Both the position numbers and the translations under genes were made by a program. Positions 1-11,646 of a DNA stretch of 64,000 bases are shown here, in pieces. The notes beneath the pieces are model-generated. The model saw only the letters and a program-made list of their open reading frames with translations, was not told the DNA's origin and did no database searches. The DNA comes from Macrothele yani. Its lineage: Eukaryota; Arthropoda; Arachnida; Araneae; Macrothelidae. The stretch lies in NCBI GenBank assembly GCA_039090855.1, contig CM077011.1, positions 29,479,001 through 29,543,000 of the forward strand, written 5' to 3'. Every line of letters starts with the position of its first letter. The stretch's first letter is position 1.

Positions 1-514
1 CGGTGGCAGCAACTCGATGTTGTTAAAACTGATGTGCACGGTGCAATAGCTTTCACCGAATTGCTGAGCGTACACCGCCCGTGTGCTTTATACCCTTCCG
101 ACACTCACCCCCCTACACGTCATGCTGTATATATGCGCATGCCCTACCGTGCTGGACCCTAGTCCATCTCCTGAGTGGTCTTTCGGTCCTTCCGGCTGCT
201 CGTTCCGCTGTTATGCTAATTTCTCCTCTTCATCCTTAATTTTTGCACACCAGTGTATGAATACATTCATATACAACTTATGCACTTGTAGGTGTAAAGA
301 TTTTCATCTATATGAACCATATTCAAAGATTTCAATTGGGGGGTGGGGCATAATTAATGGTTTTTCACCTGGGCCACGATAAACTATGTACTGCTCTGCT
401 CCCTTGGAAGATAATACTGGGTTGCTGGCTGACCAGCGGAGCTTCCCCCTTCTTCTTCAGCGAGGGAAAGTCGAAAATGTTCCAACTTAGTTCTGAATTT
501 TATGATAGAAGTTT
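1..514. other. No recognisable feature
   Basis: I see no conserved coding sequence, terminal repeats or RNA gene here. The short open frames have no family signature. Confidence 0.5.
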
Positions 515-896
515 TTGAAGACTGCTACCTATGTACACTTTGTCCTTGTCCTCTCTTTTATCCAAACGATCGGCTTTCAGGTTTTAAAGTGCTGGAATAA
601 CACATCTGTGTCATCACTGCCTTGCTTCTTTAAAGAATGGCTTCGTGCACTTGAACCCACTGGCACAGGAGGTTGTGCGATTTTAAAAAATATCTTTCAA
701 AGGCAAAGAACAAATGTTCAGATGCCTGACACTTTCCAAAGGAAATTTGTACCCTCTTTGATGGTCTGTGTGGAAGCATAAATGAAACCGTAACATCATT
801 TTCTTCGGCGTTTACAGACGTTACTTCTGCAAGCCATCAGTCATTGTCATACACACGTTACAAAGGATCCGGTGCGAATATTATGTATATTAACTT
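515..896 (-). pseudogene. C-terminal remnant of TE-associated gene (DFAENW/GKGPCDG family)
   Basis: Read on the minus strand just beyond the hAT-like insertion, the DNA encodes a frameshifted stretch with VYDND, WLAEVTSVNAEENDVTVSFM and a following HRPSK segment. From memory this resembles the C-terminal tail of an uncharacterised arthropod repeat protein (a YD-DWW-G-V pattern, then V-FM-P). One frameshift separates VTC from VYDND, and a TGA stands where the second Trp of the DWW motif would be. The upstream part of the same gene lies at 3372-5498, so the two pieces were contiguous before the insertion at 897-3368. The lower-coordinate boundary is approximate. The piece is not functional, and the family's function is unknown to me. 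Confidence 0.5.
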
Positions 897-1747
897 CAGG
901 GATCGCATTCGTCCTAAAATTCCTAAAATTCCTAATATTTTGTGACCCTCCTTAAATTCCTAAAATTAGACCTAAAATTTGCTATTCATCCTAAAATTTT
1001 CGTAAGCTTATTTTTATTAAAAACAACCGTTATTAACGCCAATAAATTTACCATTACGGTAAGGTAAAAAGACCTGTTATTGTAGAAACACAGCCTATAT
1101 GCTGTGCTGCTGAAGGAGGAAAAATGACGCCATCGAGATGCACTTGCTTCGGGGCGGGCGTTCCATTTTTTGCCTTCGAACAGTTTCGAGAGTAACAAGA
1201 GATCTAAGGGAAAAGGGGAGGGGTCATTTTCACCCCTGGTTTGCGCTTTGCAGACGAACTCCGTGGCACGCAGAAGATCGTACTTTATTTTTGTACATGC
1301 CTTGTGGAACCTCCTCTTTCTGCTGATGTTTTGTTATTGTAAACCGCAGGTGGGTGGAAGCAAAGAGGAAACATGTGGTCTTTTCCGTAACCTCCGGTAA
1401 TGACGATGGGATGGTAGCTGAGTTATCTTGGCAGGCAGTAGAGCACGTGATCATTGACCTTCGATCGTGCGTCGGCGACAGCGACCTTCGATGCGCAATA
1501 TATCTCGGCTCCGACTCGCTTTGACTGAACTTGCGTGAGATGCGTATGATAGTTTCTGGTTTTACGTCTTTTATGGTGTTCTCTGTGCAATTTCAGTTCT
1601 CTAGTGGTGACCTGCTTTTTTTTTTTTTTTTTTCATATCTTCTGACATCCTCGCAGCCAAATTTCGGGAAGTTGTCTGGTTTTGCAATATTGGAACGTGT
1701 TTTTGTACTTCCCTTTCATTTTCTGGTTAGTAATACAAGTGTTTAAG

Positions 1748-1960
1748 ATGCCTAAATCCAAAACGAAATTTCAAGATGCGTGGCTCGCCAAAGAATTGGA
1801 CGGAGTGAAGTTGAAAGAATGGTGTTCTGCAACTGAAACAATATTTTCTGCTAAGTGTATATTGTGTTCAGAAATTTTCAATATTTCTAATAGTGGCTTT
1901 TCACAAGTAAAAGCGCATCATAAAGGAAAAAAAAGTTCCCATAACAAGAAATTCCCATAA
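1748..1960 (+). pseudogene. BED-type zinc finger fragment of hAT-like element
   Basis: Starting at the MPKSK methionine, this encodes a KFQDAWL motif, then AKCILCSEIF-NISNSG and KAHHKGKK, the Cys-x2-Cys...His arrangement of BED fingers at the N-terminus of hAT transposases. The finger's last His region ends at a stop. Downstream (about 1990-2230) other frames encode Lys/Glu-rich coiled-coil sequence (FYKEYVDKLKEEQSKK) broken by frameshifts and stops. BED fingers bind DNA at transposon ends. No catalytic domain follows. I start at 1748 because the residues upstream are low-complexity and hydrophobic. Confidence 0.6.
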
Positions 1961-2641
1961 CAATAAATTTGTTAAATAGTGTTCGTGATTCACATAAATT
2001 TTATAAAGAGTATGTTGATAAGCTGAAGGAAGAACAATCAAAAAAGGTAAAAGAAAGGAAGCAGAAAGAGAGGGAAAATAAGGAAAAGCAGCTAGAGAAA
2101 AAAGAAAAGCTGAGTTTGATGACAAAATAAAAGAAAATGATGCAGAAATAAATAGGCTTAAAAAAGATAAAGAAGCCTCCCTAGCAGTAATTCAAGAGGG
2201 AACTAAGAAAGAATGCGAAAAGCTGTAGAAAAACAAAATACTGTTGAAATAGCAGTTGCCTCTAACTTGATCATACAAGGTTCAGCTGAAATAAAGAAAA
2301 CAAAGTAAATTAGTTGTGGTGGAAGCAGAAAAAGATAGGCGTATCAGGAAAAGGTTAAAACAATAATATGAAAAAAGTAATTCAGTGAACACTTGTACAT
2401 AGTTCTTGGTTTTCAATTATCTTTTTAGGATATTATAATTTAATGTGAAACCTGAAAACTTTCTGTGAAAATCGTGAATTGCTTCTGGTTAAACAGCATA
2501 TTAATGTTCAAAGTGAAACTTGAATGTGGTAAATATACTTGAATATGATAATAACACGTGAAAAGATAAGAACTGAACATTAGAAGTAAATCATACTTAA
2601 ACTTTAGACATTAGACGTTATGCAAAAAATTTGGGTGTGAA

Positions 2642-3194
2642 CTTCGACCATATATACTAATGGACTGCGCATTGGCAATAGCTGCATCAAAGCCGCCATG
2701 GCTCAAACATTAGGCACGTCATCATCAGACTCCAAATTTCGTGTAAAAATGCTGTTATGATTACTAATTTACATTGCAGAACTTCAGTGTTTTTCGGTGT
2801 ATTATGTGAATGCGCCTCATATATAATGAAAACTCTTCAGGTAAGTTTACTTATGAGCTATATACATGCATGAACGGGTTGTTTACATTTTGTGATTTAT
2901 AATGTGATGAACATTTGCGAAGAATTTGGAACATGCATTCCATTTTTTTTTCTTAAGTTACTGTATTTTTATATCAATAGCTGCAAGTTTCTGGTTAAGT
3001 AATTGAACTTTATTGACTTAGGTATTTAATTCGTTTCTTACCCATGAAAAATCATAGAACTTTCTTTACTATATCGCTCAGAGCAACCATAAGCACAGCA
3101 GGTGTAACCCATCTTTTTGACTGTTGTCATGTGATTTTATGTTGGAGCCAGAAATTTTGATGTCATGCGCAGTCTATCAGTATATATGGTTGAA
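2642..3194 (-). mobile_element. Nested 553-bp TIR element carrying a THAP exon
   Basis: About 30-bp imperfect inverted repeats (CCATATATACTAATGGACTG on the left; its near-complement ending at 3194 on the right) are flanked by a perfect direct repeat, GGGTGTGAA, at 2633-2641 and 3195-3203. That suggests an 8-9 bp target duplication. The element lies inside the hAT-like element. An 8-bp duplication fits hAT or P-like superfamilies. The internal minus-strand exon encodes the start of a THAP domain, which favours a P-like relative. Confidence 0.6.
3042..3130 (-). pseudogene. THAP-domain first exon (fragment)
   Basis: The minus strand from ATG 3130-3128 encodes MTTVKKMGYTCCAYGCSERY and then SKESSMIFHG. 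This matches the start of a THAP DNA-binding domain: Cys-x-x-x-x-Cys after the initiator region, then an FH motif. Directly after it is GTAAGA (3041-3036), a good splice donor, which suggests a true first exon with an intron. THAP domains bind DNA in P-element transposases and in domesticated host factors. The downstream exons are not visible in the element. The call rests on motif shape only. Confidence 0.5.
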
Positions 3195-3236
3195 GGGTGT
3201 GAAGCAAACTCTTTACAATGTATACAAAGTTGTTTT

Positions 3237-3264
3237 ACTAGATGTATACAAATATACATCTAGT
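3237..3264. repeat. Short perfect foldback
   Basis: ACTAGATGTATA and its exact complement TATACATCTAGT surround a 4-nt loop. It lies near the right end of the hAT-like element and is one of several foldbacks in the window. Confidence 0.8.
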
Positions 3265-3371
3265 TTTTATTGAAATACAATCCTAAAATTTTCCTAAAAT
3301 TTTTCTAAAAATTCTAAAATTCCTAAAATTCCAACCTAAAATTTTCCAGAAGTATGCTATGATCCCTGTAA

Positions 3372-5498
3372 CTTCTGCTTTCATCGGTGAAGGTTTTTTT
3401 TTGTTTGATTAACGAATGATTAGCATTTTGAGCAACATAGCTTTTGTTGTTTTCCGATACCCAGATGTGTGTTTTTTGAATTTCCACAACTGCAGGAATA
3501 TTTTTCCATTCCAAATAGGTTTTTTTCATGAAACTCGGTTACAGTAGAGCTCAGTAGCAGAATTATCTTAATAGATGTGGCATCCTTAATAGCCGTAACA
3601 AATTCTGACGCATTTTTTATGCAGGAAATTAAATGATGCGACAGGTTATATTTTCTGGCTAGATGTTTCACCACCCTCCTACGCCATCGCAGGGACCTTT
3701 CCCTTGTCCTGTTGTGGTGAAAATCCACTGCTTTTCGACTGAGCATTTTTTCAACTCGTGGAATTGAAACCTATTTTTAAAATGGGCAGCCGCACCATCG
3801 GAAGTAATCGTAACTTTATGGAAAATGTCCATACCACGGTGAATTAACATATCATCTTCGATATGCTTCATTGCTAGCAAAGCATGTGCAGAATCGTGAG
3901 ATTTGTCGTCGCTAACAGCGGCATAACTTCATATTTTATTGCCGGAGTATGCAACTGCAGAAAATATGGAAACCTCGTCTGTTTCACCAAAGTTTCCAGT
4001 GGAAACTTTGGATTTCATTGGGCAGAATAACAGACCAGTTTTCTGCAAAATCGATATGAAGTAATAAATTAACAGGCTCATCCTTGATACGCATATTTTC
4101 TTTTAAAATAGCCTGTCGTACGTCTTTGATATGACGGTGTGGTAGCACTTTCAAAACACATTTAATAAGTTTTGGCAAAAATAAATCAATTTTTTTATTA
4201 TTAAGTTGCTATCTTCCCAAAGCAAAAACGATACATCTGAGGCAGTATCTATTTCATTTGTGGCAAGATATTCTGCTGTTAAATCATCTGCACCAGGGCA
4301 TTCCGTACATTCAAGGAGAATACATTTTTCATTTTCTAATGAGCATACTCGACAATTAAATATTTTGCTGTGGATTTCATCAGTGGAAATATTTCCTAAA
4401 ATGTTTTTTAGGGCTATTAGGCTGAGGTCAAAGTTAGCACAGTATACACATACATGCCGGGCCGGATGCTATAAAATTTAGAATGACCCATTTTGACTTC
4501 GGAATTTTCTTTCTTAAAAATTTTATAAAATTTTTTTATGGAACGTGTGAGATATCGCTTAGTTTTTATTTCTCTTTGTCCGTTTTCAATTATTACTGAA
4601 ATGATGTCGGATTTGTTGGGGCTCTGGTAGGAACAATAAAAATGATCATCAAGGTAGTACTGCAAAGCGATTTATTACCTTGGCTTAGTGGATTCCCATT
4701 ATATGGATCAAGTTCTCCAAAGACACCTTTAGATTTTCGAAGAATTTGCGACTTTATTAATAATGTGTTTCGTAATTGAAGGGAAATTTTGAAGAATGCT
4801 GGTTTTGGACATATGTGGCGGAATTAATGTCATCAGACAAATTTTATCATTATATCTTATATCTGATCGGAGTGCATCATTAACACTTTTAATCCATTCG
4901 GAATTATGTGGTACTGGACTTGTATTTTCTCCTGAGTGAGAGGTTGGCAGTAAAATTTTGGCCGGTGCTCCATAAATAGTAGATATTTGGCTTGAAATTG
5001 TTTCTTCAAATGCAGATGACAATTGTCACCGTTTCCGGGTAATATATGCAGATCGCTGGTGTCTCTTTAGTGAAGAATATAATTTCAAAGGACTTCCATT
5101 TGAAGTGTTGTTGCAAGAGCATTTATATCCGAAACTGGTTCTTCAGGAGAAGTAAATTCTGTTTCAGCATAAGAAGGCAACAACATATCCGGCTCACTGG
5201 GTGACGGTGATGAGCTTTCACTAGCAACTAACTTCGTGAAATGTACTAAACAATGGTGGCACAAGTACTCTTTTAATGTAGTAAAAGACAGATTTTTGTT
5301 AATCATTTTTTGGCATAATTCTTTTCCAACTTTTTTGAACTTCCATTTCTTTTGTTGGTACATCACCTTCTTATGGCGGTTACCATAATCGGCACATTTA
5401 ATACGTGTAGTACTAAACAAATGAGACATTTTTCCACTCCTCAAGCATTCAGATGACTTCTCCAGACAGGGTGTTAAGGCATTCTGACTTCGTTTCAT
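3372..5498 (-). pseudogene. Decayed TE-associated gene of uncharacterised arthropod family (DFAENW...GKGPCDGVGG)
   Basis: Consecutive minus-strand frames give, from 5' to 3': an N-terminal basic region (5498-5085), a middle region (5022-4729), LLLHIDFAENWSVI with NEIQSFHW (about 4100-3990), TSDGAAAHFKNRFQFHELKK (about 3820-3760), then GKGPCDGVGG (about 3690-3670) and an ARKYNLSHHLISCIKNASEF stretch. From memory, this order of DFAENW, SDG-HFKN and HGKG-CDG-GG marks an abundant, unnamed arthropod protein family in which conserved acidic residues hint at a transposase-like fold. Frameshifts and stops separate every block. The C-terminal part continues at 515-896 beyond the hAT-like insertion. 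Confidence 0.6.
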
Positions 5499-6336
5499 GT
5501 ATTAGGAACCATAACAGACAGCTGAACTTAGTAAAAGATATACATGCATTTCCTTAATATTTATTTATTTTTGTGATGCAGCAAATCCGAGGATGCACGC
5601 CAGATGTGTTTATTGGGGGCGGGGAAAGAGGGGGCATTCTACAAGAAATTGAAGGAGGCTGCTCTGAAACCGAAATGTAAGGTAACATCTCACTATTTGT
5701 TTTTGTGATACGGCTAGTCATCAGATCAGCAGAAGCATGCAGGGAACAGCCATTACGTGGGGAGTCGCATTACCGACCACTGTGATGTAAATGCAACCCC
5801 GACCCCTGCGACTGCAGTCTGAAGAAGTGTAAATAAACATGGCTTTCCCCAACAGACTATAAAATTTAATGTGTTGAATGATTGGCATAGCTTTAACGAA
5901 GCCTTGAGCGTGAGCACGAATGTGGGAGGAGGCGGGGGGGGGGGGAGGGTCACAGCCGTCGACCTTCATCTGTACCCTGTATATCTTAAAATGCTAAATA
6001 TTACAGCAAAGTCGTTTCACTACTTGCATCAACCCCTCATAGAAAAGGATGTCGTAAATCCACTCCACCCCTCCTCATTCATTTTCAGTGCCATATTCCT
6101 AGTTTCATAGTAAACACTGCAAAGAAAGAAAATTTCCGGCATATATTTTTGCTTCCGATGTCTCGGTGTTGCATTAAAAATAATTCATTCATTTGCACCA
6201 CCTCAGTTGCGTGCATGTGTGTTACTGAAATTTAGTAATATAATGGTCCTTTATCTTTTAATTTTTTCTTTCAATTACGATGTTACTTTGACCCCTCGCA
6301 AATAGTTAACACAGCAAAACCAAATCAATATATATA
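5499..6336. other. Unassigned spacer
   Basis: It contains a poly-G tract at about 5932-5947 and low-complexity AT sequence. I see no supported gene, terminal repeat or RNA. Confidence 0.5.
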
Positions 6337-6732
6337 GCTAAAAGAGACATACAAAGGCTGCAGACAACTCAAAGTAGCATGGAGAGGTGCATGCTTGGTG
6401 TAACCAGGAGAGATAAGAAGAGGAACACGTGGATCCGAAAAATGACAAGAGTGGAAGACATCATGATCAGAGTTAAATCCCTGAAATGGCAATGGGCTGG
6501 ACATACTGCCAGAAGAACAGACCATCGATGGACAGCCGAAATTTTAGATTGGATTCCAAGGGACAGGAAAAGACCCAGAAGAAGACCACATGGAAGATGG
6601 GTGGATGAAATTCGAAAGTATGCGGGAGTGACATGGAGGAGACTGGCACAAGACAGACCGTTGTGGAGGAAACTTGGGGAGACCTTCGTCCAGCAGTGGA
6701 TTGATAATGGTTGACAATGATGATGATGATAT
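6337..6732 (+). mobile_element. 5'-truncated RTE LINE, 3' end only
   Basis: About 395 bp match the 3' end of the RTE family in this window. The frame encodes KRDKKRNTWIRKMTRVEDI, WQWAGHTARR, LDWIPRDRKRPRRRPHGRW and ends WIDNG followed by TGA and a (TGA)n tail. ATATATAT-like sequence lies on both sides, as expected for a short target duplication in a TA-rich site. Truncation at the 5' end is the normal outcome of target-primed reverse transcription. Confidence 0.85.
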
Positions 6733-9345
6733 ATATTTATAAATAAAGCATCAGAGTTTTTTTCTTTAAAGGAAAGTAACTGCATTCTTAGAGATTTGCT
6801 AAGGAGACCCCCTTTTTTTTTTTTTTCATGCATGTGTCACTTCGTTCATTTGTACTTGCATTTGTTTTACGTACTTTAGCAAACAGGAAACACTTCAACT
6901 TTGTTTCTGTTGAAAGCAGGGCCGAACCCCACAGTGAGAGAGGGGGTTTAGATCTGATCTAACTTCTCCCAAAACGAATTGCCACCCTATTCATATGAGC
7001 AGGGAGTCGGAAACTTCAAAGCTTTTCATAATTTTCAGTTGGGGTTGATAATACAAGAAGAAATAAAATATAAAGATATGCCAGATACATGTACGGTATA
7101 ATTTATTCCATGGTTAGCGTGTATGCTATGGCCGCAGGCAGGCCTGACGAGAGAAGGGGAGGAGGCGGTGCTGTAGCACAGAGGCCCAGATCCCATTTCT
7201 AAAGTAATTTTTTTATAATTATTATTTTATGGTTCCCGAATATTTTTTAAGCTATACAGTCCTCAGAGTTGGGAAGTTACGCGTAAAAAATATTTTCTAC
7301 GTGATGTGTAAAAATGCGTAATTTGTCATAAATGTAAAAAATGTAATAAATTCAAAACTTGCTTTAAATACAATAAAAAAAAATAAGTGGTGTTTCGAAA
7401 GCGTTTTTAAAATAAAATTTTGTAAATATATACAATGTTTGATTTATATGTACTACTACAATACACATTAAAACATGTTATTTTTTAAAAATTCTTTTTA
7501 ATTTAAGTTTACTTCAATTTAAAAAACAACTTGACCTTGAAACTCCGATCATAATTTTGACATACTACCGCTGTTTATTTGCAACGACATCTCTCTGATG
7601 TGCCGAGGGGAGAATATGAAAAATTATCCACCGCAAAAAAAGATTGAAGAGTTGCAACCGGTCGGGAAGTAGGGGAATGGTGGGTGAGCGGTAGGTGAGG
7701 AAATATGGATTATGTGGTTAGTGGAGGAGCTGGGGGGGGGGGGGGTATTGCACTGGGGCCCGAGCTCGCTCTCCACGGCCCTGGCCGGAGGCATCTTGTG
7801 GACCAGTGGAGTGAATGGCGACTGGTTCGACTCTATTACCAGCCAACTAAGTTGAAGCATTTTTTGAAAGCTATATTTTCTTTGAGACTCCTCGCCACCA
7901 CGTGTAGGGAATGGGGGAGGGGGTCAAAACTCTGCTGGTCACCTATTCACCCAGCATTATCTTCTAAGGGAACAGAGGACATGGGCAGTATATGTTTATA
8001 TCGTGGCCCAAGTGGAAATCACTAAGAACCCAATTCCTCCACCCCCCCCCCTTTAAAAAAAAATTTGAAATCTTTGAATATGTTTTAAATAGATACTTTA
8101 CCACCTATAAGCACGTAAGTTGTATATATATTCTACTTATAAAATCAGCTGATTAAACAGGAAATATACTCAACTTATATTTTATGAAATAAGCATGCAC
8201 ACATATGTGTTAATTGTTATTTATTTAGTAGAGATTAGACAATTGCTATTACGTTTTGGAGAGAAGGTATGCTGAGTTTGGGTAGCGACCAGAGCTATCA
8301 ACCCAGCAGCGAGGTCTAAAGCATTGCACCCCCCCACACACACCCCGTTTGCAGAGGACAAAACTCTTGAGTGTATATTTTACTATTGCAAAAAACAAGT
8401 TAATTTTAGCAGCTATAACAAAACAGCAACTGCTCTTCTGACAGTAGCCTACAGTTAGCAACTCCCAGAAAAACTGTGGTGTTTAGCCATCAAAAATTAC
8501 TTAAACAGTATGTGTGCCCGCACTCTTTTTTTTTCTTAAAATTATTTCACAATAGTTTTCTACTCTTTCATAGTTTTTTTATGCAATGTTTAAGTATATG
8601 CGTAAACAAACAACTGTCTTTCGCTACTCAACTTTGTTAGTGGAGCAGGAAGAATTTTATTTATTTGTTACCCCCCCCCCGACCGTATTTTAGGCATGTC
8701 ATTGCTCTGGGAAGGATGAGTTGGACATATCCAACCAGGGCCAGCTGATCCAACGCTCTCATTTGGGTAAGGGAATACGTACTTTGTGCCCGAGATTTTT
8801 CCAAAATGGCACCTTTAGAACACTGGAAATCGTAGGCTTTCAAACCAAATTCAAACGAGTCTAACTTGGAAACAGGCGTTTTTAGGTCCGTGGAAATTTA
8901 CACAGATATTCTCTTATTGATAATAAAACAATGATTTAATTTTCAGAATAAAAAAAAATGGTGTTTTTGAAGAAATTGTTGGCAAAGTTAAAGATTTTTC
9001 AAAATCGGCTTTTTTTAACACTGCCGAAACACGGAAACTAGCAGTTTCACAGACAGATAAAAAAAATTGCAAATAAAGTGCACATTTGTATGTTTATAAA
9101 AAAAAAAAAAACGAAAAAAAACAAACGAATATACGATTTTTAAAAATTTTAATCATGCGAGGTGTAACAAATATTAGCACCATATATTATTATATGTTAT
9201 GCACACAATTAAAAAAATACCAGAACACGATATCTTTTTTAACTCCGCTGCAATGACTTGCTGAAGTTAGGAAAAATAACCGTTTTCTAGAGAGCTTATT
9301 TGACGGTGCAAGATTTGAAACCCTCTATCTCGAAGGAAAATTTTT
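6733..9345. other. Unassigned, low-complexity rich
   Basis: It has homopolymer runs (G at 7732-7745, C at about 8041-8052 and 8671-8680, A at about 9099-9111) and AT-rich sequence. The Gly-rich frame at 7705-8025 reflects the G-run and nearby GC-rich DNA and has no family signature. Confidence 0.45.
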
Positions 9346-9419
9346 TCTTGCCGAAAGAAAAAAATACGAGTTTTCTTATTTTATTCATGGAACACCCTTT
9401 AATTTTTTTTTTTAGAGAA

Positions 9420-10135
9420 ATCTGAGACCATTATGGTATGACCCTGCCTGAGTTGAAATGGAACCCTTCAGGAGCTGAAGCAAACTACTGAGTGGAAGTG
9501 TGCACGATGTGCATTTCATCAAGAGAATTGTTATGTGTGATGAAAAGTGGGTCTTTTCCCATAATCCTAACACACAATGGCAGTGGTTGAGCCCGGGTCA
9601 GCTTCCTGAACTTGTTGCGAAATGTGGGCACTTCAAGAACAAGGTGATGCTCTGCGTCTAGTTAAATTTTGAGAGGATGATCCATTAAAAATTTATTCCA
9701 GAGTGTTGGACCATCAATGCAAACCTCTACTCTGAACAGTTGGAGTGGATGTATGCTGATTTGGAGAAGTACCCGGCACTAGTGAACAGAAAGCATGCTC
9801 TCTTACAGCAGGACAACCCTCTGCCTCGTACCGGGCAAACGACCCGGCCAATACTCCAGGAACTTGAGGGCATCGAACTGATGCCATGCCCAGCATATAG
9901 TCCGGACCTTGCTCCATCGATTATTACTTGTTTCTGTCCATGGCCCACTTCCTTTGCTGGTGGCACCTCAACAACCAGGAGGAGGTGGTGAAGGAGTTCC
10001 TTGCCTCGAAGGACAAGAACTGGTACCACCTCAGAATCGAACTGGCAGACAGATGGCTAAAGACGGTGCAACACAATAGCCTATACTTTGAATGCTAGTC
10101 AGCTTTCATCATAAAGGTACGTATGAAGACATAAA
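9420..10135 (+). pseudogene. Degenerate mariner transposase
   Basis: The frame starting near 9515 reads VMCDEKWVFSHNPNTQWQW and LSPGQLPELV. Then, after a stop, come LYSEQLEWMYADLEKYPALV, HALLQQDNPLPRTGQTT and YSPDLAPS. This is the mariner order of a first Asp (CDEKW), a second Asp (QQDN) and a third (SPDLAPS). The spacing between the last two Asp is about 30 residues, shorter than the family's 34, so codons have been lost. Stops and frameshifts break it. The N-terminal helix-turn-helix half is missing or unrecognisable. CTCACCCTCTGTATATAGG at about 10165-10183 could be a decayed right terminal repeat. Confidence 0.7.
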
Positions 10136-10429
10136 GTGACACAAATATTGCAAAACTTTCGACTCACCCTCTGTATATAGGTGTTTTTAAACCTCGCCAT
10201 TCTATCCTTTTCATCATAGTGGTTCAACTTGTAGACATACTGGATAAGGCCAGGTGCATTTTAAGGAGAAATACTGCATCTTCTCAATCATAAGATTGGT
10301 GCTGCATTAGCAAAAGCTCTCTTAATTTATGAACAATTATTGCATATTGTACAAATAAGTGTTGGAAGTCAAGTTTTGTGTGTGTTTAAGGAGGTGGGCT
10401 ATCCGTCAACTGCTAATGGTGTTAAAATA

Positions 10430-10795
10430 AATATGCCAAAACCTTGAAAAAATCTGTTGGAAAGGAACATAGTTTTCAAGAGAGGTGGAAACTAATGCAT
10501 TTTTGTACATTGCTGAAGAATAAAATATGCTTGATATTTATAGGCATTTGTTTTGCAGTTTATAAGGAATATAATCTGAACTGGCACTATGATATACAGT
10601 TTCCAAAGCAAACTGTAACCCGTATTTCTAACTTTGTAACCCCCCCCCAAAAAAAAAACAAAAAACAAACTAGAATTGAAACCAATTCTTCAAAAGCAAA
10701 CTTGTGTTCACACCTAGTTGCAGACAGTGCAGCTGCTGTGAAGGCTAGTTATGTTGCATTTAATTGTGAACAAGTCAAAAAATTAAGAAGGTAAA
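10430..10795 (+). pseudogene. hAT-type (GTF2I-repeat/ZBED-like) N-terminal fragment
   Basis: The frame from 10444 encodes HSFQERWKL, NKICLIF and VYKEYNLNWHYD. That resembles the FQE-RW...CLIC...VAV-KEYN-RHY module at the N-terminus of hAT-derived proteins often annotated as general transcription factor II-I repeat domain-containing protein 2. One zinc-finger Cys is already replaced (CLIF for CLIC). A later stretch, AAAVKASYVAF, would fit the following helix. A C/A homopolymer tract interrupts the frame. No catalytic part follows, so this is a fragment. Confidence 0.5.
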
Positions 10796-10799
10796 TTTT

Positions 10800-11644
10800 T
10801 GGGATTTACTCAAAGATATTTTGTAAGTTTTCTCGATCGTAATCAGTGGGTCGACTGATCATGATTGTCTCAATGTCATTACCTGCCACTTTGTACAATT
10901 TCTGCAGGTCCTTCTATTAGATTGACTTATTCAGTCAGAATAAGATTCTTGGCTCTGAAGAGGTCTGAGAATGGTGTCCAATAGTACTTTATGATCTGCC
11001 ACAGTTCTTGCTTCAAGGAAAACTACCGAGGATCCATTTCTCAAGTTTCAACAAAGGAACTGAATTTGGTTACCCTGATTTGATTGCCTGCTACCATGTG
11101 CAGTGTCCCTACATTTTCTCCTATTGGAATTGTTTGTTTAGAATCTTCAAAAACCTGAGAATGGGGGTTCAAGGACTGTTGATGATCTACAACACTTATA
11201 TAATTTTCAAATTAATTAATGCTTTGAAAGTATTAAACAGTACAACCAATGATATAGAAATCTTATCTAACCCTAAAACATGTTCAATTTGCTCTAACAA
11301 GTATTGAATCTATTGCAAGTACTTTAGAGAACCTTTCTTGAGAGCAAGACATGGCAGAGTTTTTAATGAGAAGAGTTATACTGTTATAAAAAAAAGTTTT
11401 CAAATGATATATTGAAACACTTCCAAAATGTTAAGCTTGAGGGTTGAATCTGGTTTGTTGATAAGCTTAGCTTCTTCCAATAGATATGTATTATTTTCAT
11501 GACAGTGTTAGCTATTGACAATTTCTTTAGTTCACAGTTCTGTGTAATTCTTGTGCTCCTTCAATCAATAACGCAAGACCTGATGAGTGTCCCAAATATG
11601 AAAGGCCATATTCACATGGCAGTTTGATAAGTTCCCCAGGAATT
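10800..11644. other. Unassigned spacer
   Basis: The short open frame at 11008-11307 has no family signature I recognise. I see no TIR, RNA gene or exon. Confidence 0.45.
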
Positions 11645-11646
11645 TA

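Larger units (their letters stand above)
897..3368 (+). mobile_element. hAT-like DNA transposon, non-autonomous, 2.47 kb
   Basis: The element is bounded by inverted CAGGGATC (897-904) and GATCCCTG (3361-3368). The flanking sequence TAACTT is directly repeated at 891-896 and 3369-3374. If the TIR is read as AGGGATC, the duplication becomes eight bases with one mismatch, the hAT size. Both ends carry dense CCTAAAAT motifs (about 907-1000 and 3281-3347), which look like subterminal binding sites and lie in the same orientation at both ends. Inside is a BED-like zinc finger followed by a Lys/Glu-rich coiled-coil stretch, but no recognisable RNase-H-like transposase domain. It splits an older pseudogene and itself contains a nested TIR element at 2642-3194. 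Confidence 0.65.

Noticed and set aside
7705..8025. Gly-rich 106-residue protein
   Set aside because: The Gly run comes from a poly-G tract, and no family resemblance or splice context supports a gene.
10444..11307. A host zinc-finger gene
   Set aside because: The only recognisable part matches a hAT-type N-terminus with a lost Cys, and the next frame (11008) shows no related domain.
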